A stretch of 64,000 bases of DNA from Nitrosovibrio sp. Nv17 (GTDB lineage Bacteria > Pseudomonadota > Gammaproteobacteria > Burkholderiales > Nitrosomonadaceae). Location of the stretch: the NCBI RefSeq assembly GCF_900119085.1, contig NZ_FPIQ01000005.1, positions 90,795 to 154,794 of the forward strand. The letters run 5' to 3'. Positions 47,900 through 56,940 of the stretch are shown here, in pieces (the stretch's first letter is position 1; every line of letters begins with the position of its first letter). The translations under genes and the position numbers were made by a program. The notes under the pieces were generated by a model. That model was not told the origin of the DNA. It was given only the letters and a program-made list of their open reading frames with translations, and searched no databases.

Positions 47900-49876
47900 T
47901 TAATGGTACGCGGACACGCTCGCGGCCCGCGCAACCGCCCGTTCCTCGTACGGCTGCCCGCTTGTCGGCAGGCGGGCATGGTCCACGGATAGCACGTTGC
48001 GCAGAAACGATTCGAACATCAGCAGCGACCACAGCGGCGCACTGTGGTCGCGCCTGCCCGACTGGTGCTGTGCCAGCAATTCTCCGAGGAAGGCCCGGTC
48101 GAAGATTCCCGTCTCGGCCAGCACCGGTCCCAGCAGCGCCTCCTCGATCCTCTGCCGCAAAGGGCCGCGGAACCATTCCGCGAGCGGCACCGAGAATCCC
48201 ATCTTGGAACGATAGAGCACCTCGTCCGGCAGGTAGGGTTCGAGTCCCTTCTTGAATACGTACTTGCCCTGGTGCCCCTGCAGCTTGAAGGACACCGGCA
48301 GTCCGGATATCCACTCGACGAGTTCATGATCCAGCAGCGGCACGCGCACTTCCAGGGCGTGCGCCATGCTGGCGCGGTCCACCTTGGTCAGGATGTCGCC
48401 CACCAGGTAGGTTTTCATGTCCAGGTATTGCACACGGGACAGCGGATCATCGACGGGGCACCGCCCGGCGTGCTCGCGCAGCACCTCCACCGCCCGGTAC
48501 CCCTCGAGGCTGCGGCTGAAGTCGCCGCTGAACAGGCGTCGACGCATGGCGTCCTTCATGATGGAAACGCCATGAAAATAGCCTTCCACGGAATCGCGCG
48601 CCAGGGCCTCGAAGGTGGACTTGGCACGCAGCACCTTGGGTGCCCAGTCGGCCTTGGGATAGAGTCCGCCCAGCAGGCCGAACAGAGGCCGGCGCAGTCC
48701 CAGCGGCAGCATGGAGCGCAACCGCTCCTCATACAGGTGCCAGCGGTAGCGGCGATATCCCGCAAGATTCTCGTCCCCGCCGTCCCCCGACAGGGCGACG
48801 GTCACGCGTTTCCTGGCCAGTTCGCAGACGCGATAGGTCGGCATGGCCGAACTGTCGGCAAAGGGCTCGTCGTACAGCGTGGCGAGCCTGTCCACGAGGT
48901 CGAAGTCGTCCGGCTCCACCTGCTCGACGTCATGCCGGGTATGGTAGCGCTCCGCCACCATGCGGGCGTACTCGGATTCATTGAAGGCGGGATTGCCGAA
49001 GGAAATGGAGCAGGTGTTGACCGGCTCATCCATCAGATTCGCCATCATCGCCACCACCGCGCTGGAGTCCACTCCTCCGGACAGGAACGCTCCCAGCGGG
49101 ACTTCCGTCATGAGATGGAGGCCGACCGATTCACTCAGCCGGGCGATCAGCCCCTCCTGCGCCGCCTCCAGACTCATGGGGTCGTGCGGGACGAACGGCA
49201 CGTCCCAGTAGCGCTGCGGTTGCGGCACGTCCCGCCCGGTCGAGAGCCTCAGCGTATGCCCCGGGGAGAGCTTGAACGCCTCGCGAAAGATCGTCTTCGG
49301 CTCGGGCACGTAGCCATACGCGAAGTAGTCCTCGATGGCGCGAGGATCCATCGTGCGCGCCAGGCCCGGATGCGCCAGCAGCGCCTTGAGCTCGGAGGCG
49401 AACGCCAGCATGCCGTCGTCGAGCAGGGCGTAATAGAGCGGCTTGATGCCGAGCCGATCCCGGGCGAGGAACAAGGTCTCCCGGTTCCGATCCCACAGGC
49501 CGAAGGCGAACATGCCGCGAAAATGGTCCACGCATCGCTCGCCCCATTCCTCCCAGGCGTAGACGATGACCTCGGTGTCGCAATGGGTGCGGAACGTATA
49601 GCCACGGGCGACCAGTTCCGCCGTGAGCGCCTGGAAATTGTAAATCTCGCCGTTGAACACGACGACCACGGTGCCGTCGGCGTTGAACAGCGGCTGCTGC
49701 CCGCTGGAAACGTCCATGATCGAAAGGCGCCGATGGCCCAGGCCCACGCCGGGCTCGGTATGAAGCTCGCCTTCATCGGGACCGCGATGGATCTGAAGCT
49801 GATTCATGCGCCACAACAGCCGCCGGTCGATCTCGCGCCTGCCGCGCGTGTCAAACAATCCCACGATTCCGCACAT
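47900..49876 (-). CDS. XrtA-associated asparagine synthase-like amidotransferase
   Basis: A 658-residue class II glutamine amidotransferase of the AsnB family. Cys2 after the initiator (MCGIVGLFDT) is the glutaminase nucleophile; RGPDEG and VFNGEIYNF complete that domain, and the synthase half carries the pyrophosphate loop FLSGGVDSSAV and LSGDGGDEN. Members in exosortase A loci form a distinct subfamily thought to modify the exopolysaccharide or its precursors. It is the last gene of the minus-strand operon. The 182 bases beyond it, between converging genes, show no clear terminator. Confidence 0.92.
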   Translation of the reverse strand: MCGIVGLFDTRGRREIDRRLLWRMNQLQIHRGPDEGELHTEPGVGLGHRRLSIMDVSSGQQPLFNADGTVVVVFNGEIYNFQALTAELVARGYTFRTHCDTEVIVYAWEEWGERCVDHFRGMFAFGLWDRNRETLFLARDRLGIKPLYYALLDDGMLAFASELKALLAHPGLARTMDPRAIEDYFAYGYVPEPKTIFREAFKLSPGHTLRLSTGRDVPQPQRYWDVPFVPHDPMSLEAAQEGLIARLSESVGLHLMTEVPLGAFLSGGVDSSAVVAMMANLMDEPVNTCSISFGNPAFNESEYARMVAERYHTRHDVEQVEPDDFDLVDRLATLYDEPFADSSAMPTYRVCELARKRVTVALSGDGGDENLAGYRRYRWHLYEERLRSMLPLGLRRPLFGLLGGLYPKADWAPKVLRAKSTFEALARDSVEGYFHGVSIMKDAMRRRLFSGDFSRSLEGYRAVEVLREHAGRCPVDDPLSRVQYLDMKTYLVGDILTKVDRASMAHALEVRVPLLDHELVEWISGLPVSFKLQGHQGKYVFKKGLEPYLPDEVLYRSKMGFSVPLAEWFRGPLRQRIEEALLGPVLAETGIFDRAFLGELLAQHQSGRRDHSAPLWSLLMFESFLRNVLSVDHARLPTSGQPYEERAVARAASVSAYH

Positions 49877-49887
49877 ACCGGACCCCT

Positions 49888-51093
49888 TTATGACGACCGT
49901 ATTCCCAGGGCCTTGTCATAGACCTGGAGATATCCGCGTGTCATTGCCTCCATGCTGAACCCTGCCTCGACCAGACGCCGGGCCGCCTTGCCGTGCCGCA
50001 CAGCCTGATCGGGGGCCCGGTAGTACGCCAGGATGGCCTGCGCCAATGCTTGCGGGTCCGCCGGCGGAACCAGCATCCCGGTATGTCCTTCCCTCACCAG
50101 TTCGCCATTGCCGCCGACGCGGGTGGCCACCACCGGCAGACCGGTGGACATGGCTTCCAATATGGTGTTGGAGATCCCCTCTCCGAGCGAAGGCAGGACG
50201 AAGAGATCCATGGCGCGCATCAGTTCGGGAATGTCGGCGCGTTCGCCCGGCAACCAGGCAAGCGATTCCGCTCCCGCTTCCCTGAGCATCCCGAGGCACG
50301 CCGCCCGGGTAACCCCCTCGCCCACGATCAGCAGTCGCAAACGTTCGCGGGCCATCGGCTCCTGCTCCAGGACCTGCAGAAATGCCCGCACCAGGCCGGG
50401 GTAGTTCTTCACGTCCGCCATCCTGCCGACACTTCCCACGACAAAGGCGTCATCCGGAAAAAATTCCCGGATGACGCCATCCATGCGTGCTCCGTCGCGC
50501 GGATGGAAGCGCACACTGTCCACGCCGTTGTAGACCTGGTCGACGCGCTGCGGGACCGCCCCCACCGTCTCGACCAGCCAGCCTTCCAGATCCCGGCTGA
50601 CGGGGATGAAATGATGGATGAGCGGGCGGATTACCCTGCGCAGGAGATTGTACTTGCGATTCTTTCCATGAAGATCGAACATGTCCCGCCCATGCTCGCC
50701 ATGAATGCGCACGCGCACGCCCGCAGCCGCGGCCACGACCTGCGCCTCCATCGTGCCGAGATTGCGGGTGTGCACGATATCCGGCCGCAGGCGCCGCAGC
50801 AGCCGGAACAGGTTGCGATAGACGGCAAGGTCGTGCCCTTCGCGCTTGTTCAGCGCGAAGATCTCCACGTCCTCCCTCAGGATGCGGCGGCGAAAATCCG
50901 AATAACCCTTCAGGCAGACGATGGCGTGCCGGTATCGCTCGACCGGCATATGGTTAATCAGGTTGACCAGGCCGTTCTCGAGACCGCCCACGCCCAGATG
51001 ATGGATGACGTGGACGATGAGCGGAGGCCGTGCGACGGCGCTCATCGAGAGCCCCATCGATGATGCCGGTCGGGCGCTAATGCTGCCATGCAT
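49888..51093 (-). CDS. XrtA-associated family 1-type glycosyltransferase (TIGR03088-like)
   Basis: A 401-residue GT4-type (GT-B fold) glycosyltransferase. The acceptor loop HHLGVGGLENGLVNLI and the donor site LPSLGEGISNTILEAMSTG are present, the latter with the conserved E-x7-E spacing. Expected to act in exopolysaccharide assembly in the cytoplasm. The ATG at 51093 has GGAGGG nine bases upstream and overlaps the xrtA stop by 17 bases; a Met at 51045 is closer to the family start. Confidence 0.9.
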   Translation of the reverse strand: MHGSISARPASSMGLSMSAVARPPLIVHVIHHLGVGGLENGLVNLINHMPVERYRHAIVCLKGYSDFRRRILREDVEIFALNKREGHDLAVYRNLFRLLRRLRPDIVHTRNLGTMEAQVVAAAAGVRVRIHGEHGRDMFDLHGKNRKYNLLRRVIRPLIHHFIPVSRDLEGWLVETVGAVPQRVDQVYNGVDSVRFHPRDGARMDGVIREFFPDDAFVVGSVGRMADVKNYPGLVRAFLQVLEQEPMARERLRLLIVGEGVTRAACLGMLREAGAESLAWLPGERADIPELMRAMDLFVLPSLGEGISNTILEAMSTGLPVVATRVGGNGELVREGHTGMLVPPADPQALAQAILAYYRAPDQAVRHGKAARRLVEAGFSMEAMTRGYLQVYDKALGIRSS

Positions 51094-52663
51094 GCCTGAG
51101 TCCCTCCGTCAGCGCTGGCGCCATGTGGTCGACAAAAGCCTGGAGGCTCGGCGTGGCCTCTTCCGGGTCCTCTTCATAGGGCGTCGCGAGAACGATCTCG
51201 GCGCCATCGTCCCCTCTGCCGAGGAGCCTGTTTCGCGCCAGAAGAAATTTCGCCATGTAGGGACTCGCCGTTTCTTCCCCCCCGACCCAGTACCAGCGCC
51301 AGACGAGCAGTCTCCGCGCCGGCGCGTGCAGCTGGCTCTGCCTCACGGTCATGGAACGCGATCCCCGCGCGATGCTGCGGGTACTTTCCCCGACGTTGCG
51401 CCAGCGCGACCCCATCTCGGGCACGAGCAGGTTCTCGGTATTGACCAGCTCCTCCCCCTGGCGCTGGTTACGGTAGTAGTGGACGTACAGATCCACGCTG
51501 CCGTCGCTGCTGCGGTAGCTTCTCAGGTACCCTGCAGTCGCCCCCACGTATACCGGCTTCCAGTCGGAAGCCGGTTCCGTGGCGGCCCTCCACTCCCCGC
51601 TCGCGACAGGTATCTCGACCTGGGGCGCGGTGCTGCGGGAGAATCTGTCATCCAGATAGTCCGCCGCCGCCGGCCAGACCAGGGCAATGAGCAACACCGC
51701 GCCGGAGGCAAGCAATGTGCCGCCCAGCGGCGCATCTGCAACCTCGAGGCCGGAATGCGAGCCGGACCGGGAGATCGTGCCGGCGTCCTCGCCAGCTTCG
51801 TCATCCTCGCGCCAGAACGAGCCGATCCAGAACAGCACCAGCATCACGACGCCGAAGAACACCCAGCCATAGATGAGATGATCGACCCCCACGGCCAGCC
51901 GCATGTCGCTCAGATGGCCGGTCATCACGATCAGGTAGGCGCGGATGCCGTTGGCGACGATGGGCACGATCACCGACAACGCGATGAACCCCAGGCGGCG
52001 CTTGAGGCTGCGGTAGGTGAGATAGGCATACAGCGTGCCCAGGGTGAAGGATGCGATCAGATAGCGCAGGCCGCTGCAGGCCTCCACCACCGACCAGTTC
52101 CCTGTCGGAATGGTGAAGAAGCTGCCCTCGCGGTAGACGGGAATGCCGGTCAGTTGCAATGCGCGCACGGTGAAATCGGCGGTGAAGTCGATGAGGGGAG
52201 GAATCAGGACGTCGCCAAACGGGACCGCCAGGAGGAGGTAGGCCAGCGGAAAGGCCAGGGCCCAGGCCATCCGGGTGCCCAGGATGACCCAGACGGCGAC
52301 CGGGATCATGGCGATCAGGAAATACTGCTCGAGTACCTGAACACTGGCGAGCGTGGACAGCAGCCAGCAGAATCCCAGCACTCCGAGCGCCGCCAGCGCC
52401 AGCGGGCAGGGGCGCGAACGCAGCGTCGCCAGATGATGGCGACGGCCCCAGATCAGGTAGGCGCTGAAGGGAAAGATGAGAAAACCATGAGCGAAGGTGT
52501 CGGAACGCTCCCAGATGGAGATCATGGACCAGGTGGTCTCATGGTAGCCCACCAGAATCGCCGCCACGACGAGCGCCGTCACCCATGCTGCCATCTTCAG
52601 GTGATGCTGATCCGGGATCGTGGAAACACCCTGCACGATCTCCTGGGGGGTGTGCGCGCTCAT
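51077..52663 (-). CDS. xrtA: Exosortase A (XrtA) fused to an EpsI domain
   Basis: A 528-residue polytopic membrane protein, the transpeptidase-like enzyme expected to cut PEP-CTERM proteins and attach them at the cell surface. About eight helices span residues 25-275, with the catalytic triad Cys196 (EACSGLR), Arg241 (NGIRAY) and His262 (VDHLIYGW) all present. The C-terminal half (about 300-528) is an EpsI-type periplasmic domain, in other genomes sometimes a separate gene. It overlaps the upstream glycosyltransferase by four bases and the downstream one by 17. Confidence 0.95.
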   Translation of the reverse strand: MSAHTPQEIVQGVSTIPDQHHLKMAAWVTALVVAAILVGYHETTWSMISIWERSDTFAHGFLIFPFSAYLIWGRRHHLATLRSRPCPLALAALGVLGFCWLLSTLASVQVLEQYFLIAMIPVAVWVILGTRMAWALAFPLAYLLLAVPFGDVLIPPLIDFTADFTVRALQLTGIPVYREGSFFTIPTGNWSVVEACSGLRYLIASFTLGTLYAYLTYRSLKRRLGFIALSVIVPIVANGIRAYLIVMTGHLSDMRLAVGVDHLIYGWVFFGVVMLVLFWIGSFWREDDEAGEDAGTISRSGSHSGLEVADAPLGGTLLASGAVLLIALVWPAAADYLDDRFSRSTAPQVEIPVASGEWRAATEPASDWKPVYVGATAGYLRSYRSSDGSVDLYVHYYRNQRQGEELVNTENLLVPEMGSRWRNVGESTRSIARGSRSMTVRQSQLHAPARRLLVWRWYWVGGEETASPYMAKFLLARNRLLGRGDDGAEIVLATPYEEDPEEATPSLQAFVDHMAPALTEGLRHAWQH

Positions 52664-53928
52664 GCCGGATCTTCCGCAGACTCGAGGTAGCCTTCCACGG
52701 AATACGTGTATGGAATGTCGGGCGGCATGGCAACCGACTGCGAAAGCAGCGCATCCACGCGCGCCAGCCCGCTTTCCCAGGTATAGTCCTTCAGGATGCG
52801 GGCCCTGGCAAGCTGCCCTCTGGCCTGGTGCGCGGGGTGCTGAAGCAACGCAATGATCTGCTGGACGAATTCACGTTCGTTGGCGGCGACCAGCAACTCC
52901 TTGCCGGGCAGGGCGCAGATTCCCTCCATCGCCTGCGGCGAGGCGATCACGGTCTTCTCCATGGCCATGGCCTCCAGCACCTTGTTCTGGATGCCGCGGG
53001 CGATGCGCAGGGGTGCCACCGCCAGCGACGCATGGGCGAGATAGGGCCGTATGTCCGGCACGGAGCCCGCTACCCTGACACCGGCAACGGCGGACAGGGT
53101 CATTACCCTCGCGGTGGGCCTGGCGCCGACAATGTGGAACTCGATATCGGGCAGGCGCCGGCGCAGCGCGGGGAAAATATCGCGCACGAACCATTCGACC
53201 GCATCCACGTTCGCCCAGTAATCCATGGCCCCGGTGAAGACCAGAATGCGGCCGGACGCGGCATACGGATTGGGATACTCGCGGCCGGGAGAAAAATAGT
53301 CGGTATCGACACCATTGTTGAAGTGCGTCACCTTGGTTGCGGCCTCCGGTGCAAGCCGCCTGAAAAGATCGGCCTCCGCTGCGGAAACGAAGGCGGCCCC
53401 GTCGAACTCCGCGGCAACCCGCCTTTCATACTCCAGCAGCAATCTCGACTCGCGCCGGTATATCCAGTTCATCGGCCATCCGCGCGTGGCCGCGTACTGC
53501 ATCCACTTGTCGGAATCGATGTCGACGAAATCGATGATGCGGCGCGCCGGTGCGGCATGCCGCACGTACTGCGCCATTCCCGAGGAAAATACCAGGATGC
53601 CGGGGATCGACCGTGTCTCGAGCATGCCGTTCACCCATGCCTGCAGGCGTCCGCTCCGATAATAGGGCAGCGTCAGGGGCTGCCGCAGCAGCATGCCGCC
53701 CAGGCTGCGCAGGCGCGCGATACGCGGAGAAAGGTCGATGAAGCAGGTCTCGCCGCAAAGACCCTTCACCGTCTCGATGTGAGCCCGGTCTCTCGGATCG
53801 TCTATGAATGTGCCCAGATGCACGCGATAGCGCCGGCTCAGGTGCTTGAGCAGGTGGTAGGAGCGTATCTTGTCCCCCTTGTCCGGAGGGTAGGGGATAC
53901 GATGTACGAGATAGAGCAGATCCTGCAT
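52660..53928 (-). CDS. XrtA-associated glycosyltransferase (TIGR03087-like)
   Basis: A 422-residue GT-B glycosyltransferase of the sugar transferase subfamily found in exosortase A loci. The N-terminus YLVHRIPYPPDKGDKIRSYH is typical, and the C-terminal donor half has ILVFTGAMDYWANVDAVEWF and ARGIQNKVLEAMAMEK. Its stop overlaps the xrtA start, indicating coupled translation. The sugar it transfers is unknown. Confidence 0.92.
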   Translation of the reverse strand: MQDLLYLVHRIPYPPDKGDKIRSYHLLKHLSRRYRVHLGTFIDDPRDRAHIETVKGLCGETCFIDLSPRIARLRSLGGMLLRQPLTLPYYRSGRLQAWVNGMLETRSIPGILVFSSGMAQYVRHAAPARRIIDFVDIDSDKWMQYAATRGWPMNWIYRRESRLLLEYERRVAAEFDGAAFVSAAEADLFRRLAPEAATKVTHFNNGVDTDYFSPGREYPNPYAASGRILVFTGAMDYWANVDAVEWFVRDIFPALRRRLPDIEFHIVGARPTARVMTLSAVAGVRVAGSVPDIRPYLAHASLAVAPLRIARGIQNKVLEAMAMEKTVIASPQAMEGICALPGKELLVAANEREFVQQIIALLQHPAHQARGQLARARILKDYTWESGLARVDALLSQSVAMPPDIPYTYSVEGYLESAEDPA

Positions 53929-53932
53929 GCGC

Positions 53933-55018
53933 CTAACCCAGATTCCTCACGACATAGGGACCCACGAAATTGGCGAGCGCCAGCGGCAGCTTCTGCCACG
54001 CGCGGATGAACAGGCGGTACTTCGGATTGAGCGGATTGTGGTCGGGCACCGCGCGGGCGCGATGGAGCTGGTACTCGTAGTGCAGCGGCTGCGGCTCGAA
54101 CCCCCAGTTCTTCTTGAAGTCATGCGATCCCGTGCCGCGCTTGCTGCGCCCGAAGTCGAAAATCCGGATTCCCCTTTCACATGCGCGCCGCATCAGCTCC
54201 CAATACATGAAGTCGTTCGCTGCCAGCTCCCTGGCTTCGCCGGTGCCTCCGCCATAGTAGGGCAGCACCTCGTCCCGAAAATAGAAGCTCATCACGCCGC
54301 TGAGCGTGCGCCCCGCATTCTGCACGACCATGAGCTCGCAATCCTGGGCGAATGTTTCCTTGAGAAGCCGGAAATACTTCCTTGAGAATACCGGCGTGCC
54401 CAGGCGGTGCACGCTGGTGGAGTAGGCCAGGTAGAAACGTCCGATATCCTCATCGAGCACACTTTCCAGGCCGGCCTTGATGCCTTTGCGCACCATTGCC
54501 CGCTGCTTGCGCGGAATCGCCAGCATGTTCTGCTCCGTCTCCGGATACAGCTCCTTTCGAAACGTCACGTAGAGATTCTTGGCGTGCCAGCCGGGGTGCC
54601 GTACCTCAAGATTGCGATACTCGAGGAAATCGACGTTCAGCCGCGCAGCAAGCGCCTGGGCTTCCTGGTCGAGCGCAATGCGGGCAGGTTCCGAGACCGC
54701 GGCAATGCCCCCATAGACGCAGAACGGCAGCGAACTCAGGCTATGGCCGAAAAGCCTGCTGTCGATCTCGACGAGGGGCAGCACCGCCTGAATCTCTCCG
54801 CCCGCCTCCGCGTAGAGATACCACGTCCTGTGGCCCAGCGCCTGCTCGATGACTGTTTTCCAGCCTGCCCGATGAAAGAAGGTGGCTTCCGGACAGGCAT
54901 GGACGAACGCATCCCACCTTGCCGCGTCGCGCGGCTGGCAGGCACGGACGGACAGCGCGCCGTCCCGTGCAGGGGCGGCCTGCGGCAACCGCTGGAATGC
55001 ATCGGCCACGCTGTTCAC
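53933..55018 (-). CDS. FemAB family XrtA-associated protein
   Basis: A 361-residue GNAT-fold protein of the FemAB type, which in Staphylococcus adds amino acids to cell wall precursors. Family features include YLYAEAGGEIQAVLPL, LPFCVYGGIAA and FDFGRSKRGTGSHDFKKNWG. The role in exosortase loci may be aminoacyl decoration of the polysaccharide or lipid-linked precursor, which is inference. The GTG at 55018 overlaps the deacetylase stop as GTGA, with GGAGGGG five bases upstream; a much longer in-frame reading upstream is a shadow. Confidence 0.92.
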   Translation of the reverse strand: MNSVADAFQRLPQAAPARDGALSVRACQPRDAARWDAFVHACPEATFFHRAGWKTVIEQALGHRTWYLYAEAGGEIQAVLPLVEIDSRLFGHSLSSLPFCVYGGIAAVSEPARIALDQEAQALAARLNVDFLEYRNLEVRHPGWHAKNLYVTFRKELYPETEQNMLAIPRKQRAMVRKGIKAGLESVLDEDIGRFYLAYSTSVHRLGTPVFSRKYFRLLKETFAQDCELMVVQNAGRTLSGVMSFYFRDEVLPYYGGGTGEARELAANDFMYWELMRRACERGIRIFDFGRSKRGTGSHDFKKNWGFEPQPLHYEYQLHRARAVPDHNPLNPKYRLFIRAWQKLPLALANFVGPYVVRNLG

Positions 55019-55866
55019 GCGCTCCCCTCCAGGAAGATCCGGTCCATGCGGCCCCACTGGAAATCGCGCGTCAACGCCCGGATGCGCCCTTCCATGCGAT
55101 CGAGATTGTAGTAGTGGCGAAAACGCGTCTTCATGCCGATACCCGGCTGGCGCGGCTGTCCCGGGTCGATCTCCCAGGGATGGAAATAAAAGATCGCGGA
55201 ACGACCCTCCCGATGATTCAGCCGCTGCAGCAGCCAGCGCGAGACCGGATAGGGCCAGAGCCGGAAGTAGCCTCCGCCCCCGGCGGGAAAGTTGCGCTGG
55301 AACAGCTGCAAAGTGGTGATCGGCACCTCCAGCAACCCGTGCTGGGGACGCGGATGGTATGGGAAGCGCGGCGCCTCCGGCATGCCATAGTGATCGTGCC
55401 GGATGGGATAGATGCTGGAGCTGTAGCGATAACCCGACTCTTCCAGCACATCCAGCGCCCACAGGTTGTGGCGACCGATGGAAAAACTTGGCGCGCGATA
55501 GCCCAGCACCGCCTGCCCGCCAATATCCTCGAGCAGTGCCTTGCTGCGCACGACATCCTCCCGGAATTCATGGGAAGCCTGGTCGGTGACGCGTTGATGC
55601 CCCCAACCATGGCTGGCGAGTTCGTGGCCGCCCGCCACGATGCGCCTGACCATGCCGGCGTGGCGCTCCGCGATCCACCCCAGGGTGAAAAAGGTTGCCT
55701 TGACCTCCTTCTCATCCAGCAGGGCCAGGATGCGATCGATATTGGATTCGACCCTGCACACACGAGAGGCCCACGATTCCCTCGGGATATAGGGTGCAAA
55801 CGCCGATACCTGGAAATAGTCTTCCACATCGATCGTCATCGCATTGCGTATGGATGCTGCGCTCAT
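55015..55866 (-). CDS. XrtA-associated polysaccharide deacetylase
   Basis: A 283-residue NodB-type (carbohydrate esterase 4) deacetylase. The catalytic Asp region is TIDVEDYFQV (Asp13), the zinc histidines are in SHGWGH (His86, His90), and GYRAPSFSIG follows. It lacks a signal peptide, as usual for this locus-specific subfamily, so it may act on lipid-linked or nucleotide sugars in the cytoplasm. It starts 44 bases after the ATPase stop with GAGG upstream. Confidence 0.93.
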   Translation of the reverse strand: MSAASIRNAMTIDVEDYFQVSAFAPYIPRESWASRVCRVESNIDRILALLDEKEVKATFFTLGWIAERHAGMVRRIVAGGHELASHGWGHQRVTDQASHEFREDVVRSKALLEDIGGQAVLGYRAPSFSIGRHNLWALDVLEESGYRYSSSIYPIRHDHYGMPEAPRFPYHPRPQHGLLEVPITTLQLFQRNFPAGGGGYFRLWPYPVSRWLLQRLNHREGRSAIFYFHPWEIDPGQPRQPGIGMKTRFRHYYNLDRMEGRIRALTRDFQWGRMDRIFLEGSA

Positions 55867-55909
55867 CCGGACGTCCTCGCTTCCACGGTTCCTGTCCTTC
55901 GCCCGCGCG

Positions 55910-56929
55910 TCAGGGACTGCGCCGGGCCTCGTCCCTGTGCAGATGCTTGCTGACCTCCGCCAGGGCAAGGATCTGTTTGAGAAGCTCCAGCACCGACACG
56001 ACGGACTCTTCCAGCTTGACGATCCGCTCGTCGATATGGGCGAGGCCCCCGGATGCCTCCCCCACCGGCGAATGGGCACCGCCGGTATCGACGTGGTCGT
56101 CATCCATCGACGACATATCGAATTCCTGTCGAATGTCACGGATGACCTCGGCCACCTCGGCATTGCCGAAACGATGCAACTGCTCCAGGCAGCCCATCAG
56201 CAGGAGCCTGTCGCACAGCGTGTTGATCCTGCGCGGAATGCCGCCGGTATGGGCAAAGATGGTCTCGAACGCGTCTTCGTCGAACGAGGGATCGCCGTTC
56301 CAGCCGGCGGTGTTCAGGCGATGCTCGATATAGGAATGCGTTTCCGACAGATCCATGGGGCCAAGGTGGTAAGTGGCGGTCACCCGCTGCCGCAACTGCA
56401 GCATGTCGCCCCCCAGCAGGGTCTTCCTGAACTCCGGCTGACCCAGCAGGAACGTCTGCAGCAGCGGCTTGTCGTCCGTCTGGAAATTGGACAGCATCCT
56501 CAGCTCCTCCACCGTCTTCGGGGAAAGGTTCTGTGCCTCGTCCACCACCAGAAGGGTGCGCTTCCCCTGCCGCTCGCACTGGCGGAAGAACGATTCCAGG
56601 GAAATCAGCAGGGAGGCCTTGCTGGCATTCTCGTGGGGCAGGCCGAATGCCGCCGCGACCATCCTGAGCGTATCGTCCGAGTCCAGGTGGGTGCTGACGA
56701 TCTGTGCAGCCAGGACGTTCTCGGATTCCAGCGTACGGAAAAGGTTGCGCACCAGCGTGGTCTTGCCGGCCCCCACCTCGCCGGTGATGACGATGAAGCC
56801 CTCGCCCTGGGAAAGGCCGTACTGAAGGTAGGCCATGGCGCGCCGATGGCCCTTGCTGCCGAAGAAGAAGTTCGGGTCGGGCCGCAGCTGGAAGGGCTTG
56901 ACCCTGAAACCGTAGTAGGATGCGTACAT
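55910..56929 (-). CDS. XrtA-associated ExeA-like secretion ATPase
   Basis: A 339-residue AAA ATPase related to ExeA/GspA. Walker A GEVGAGKT (50-57), Walker B LLVVDEAQNL and sensor-like GGIPRRINTLCDRLL are present. The C-terminus is a coiled coil (LEESVVSVLELLKQIL). Family members in exosortase loci are thought to energise assembly of the export machinery. It starts twelve bases after the beta-barrel gene stop. Confidence 0.92.
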   Translation of the reverse strand: MYASYYGFRVKPFQLRPDPNFFFGSKGHRRAMAYLQYGLSQGEGFIVITGEVGAGKTTLVRNLFRTLESENVLAAQIVSTHLDSDDTLRMVAAAFGLPHENASKASLLISLESFFRQCERQGKRTLLVVDEAQNLSPKTVEELRMLSNFQTDDKPLLQTFLLGQPEFRKTLLGGDMLQLRQRVTATYHLGPMDLSETHSYIEHRLNTAGWNGDPSFDEDAFETIFAHTGGIPRRINTLCDRLLLMGCLEQLHRFGNAEVAEVIRDIRQEFDMSSMDDDHVDTGGAHSPVGEASGGLAHIDERIVKLEESVVSVLELLKQILALAEVSKHLHRDEARRSP

Positions 56930-56940
56930 CGCCGCCGCTC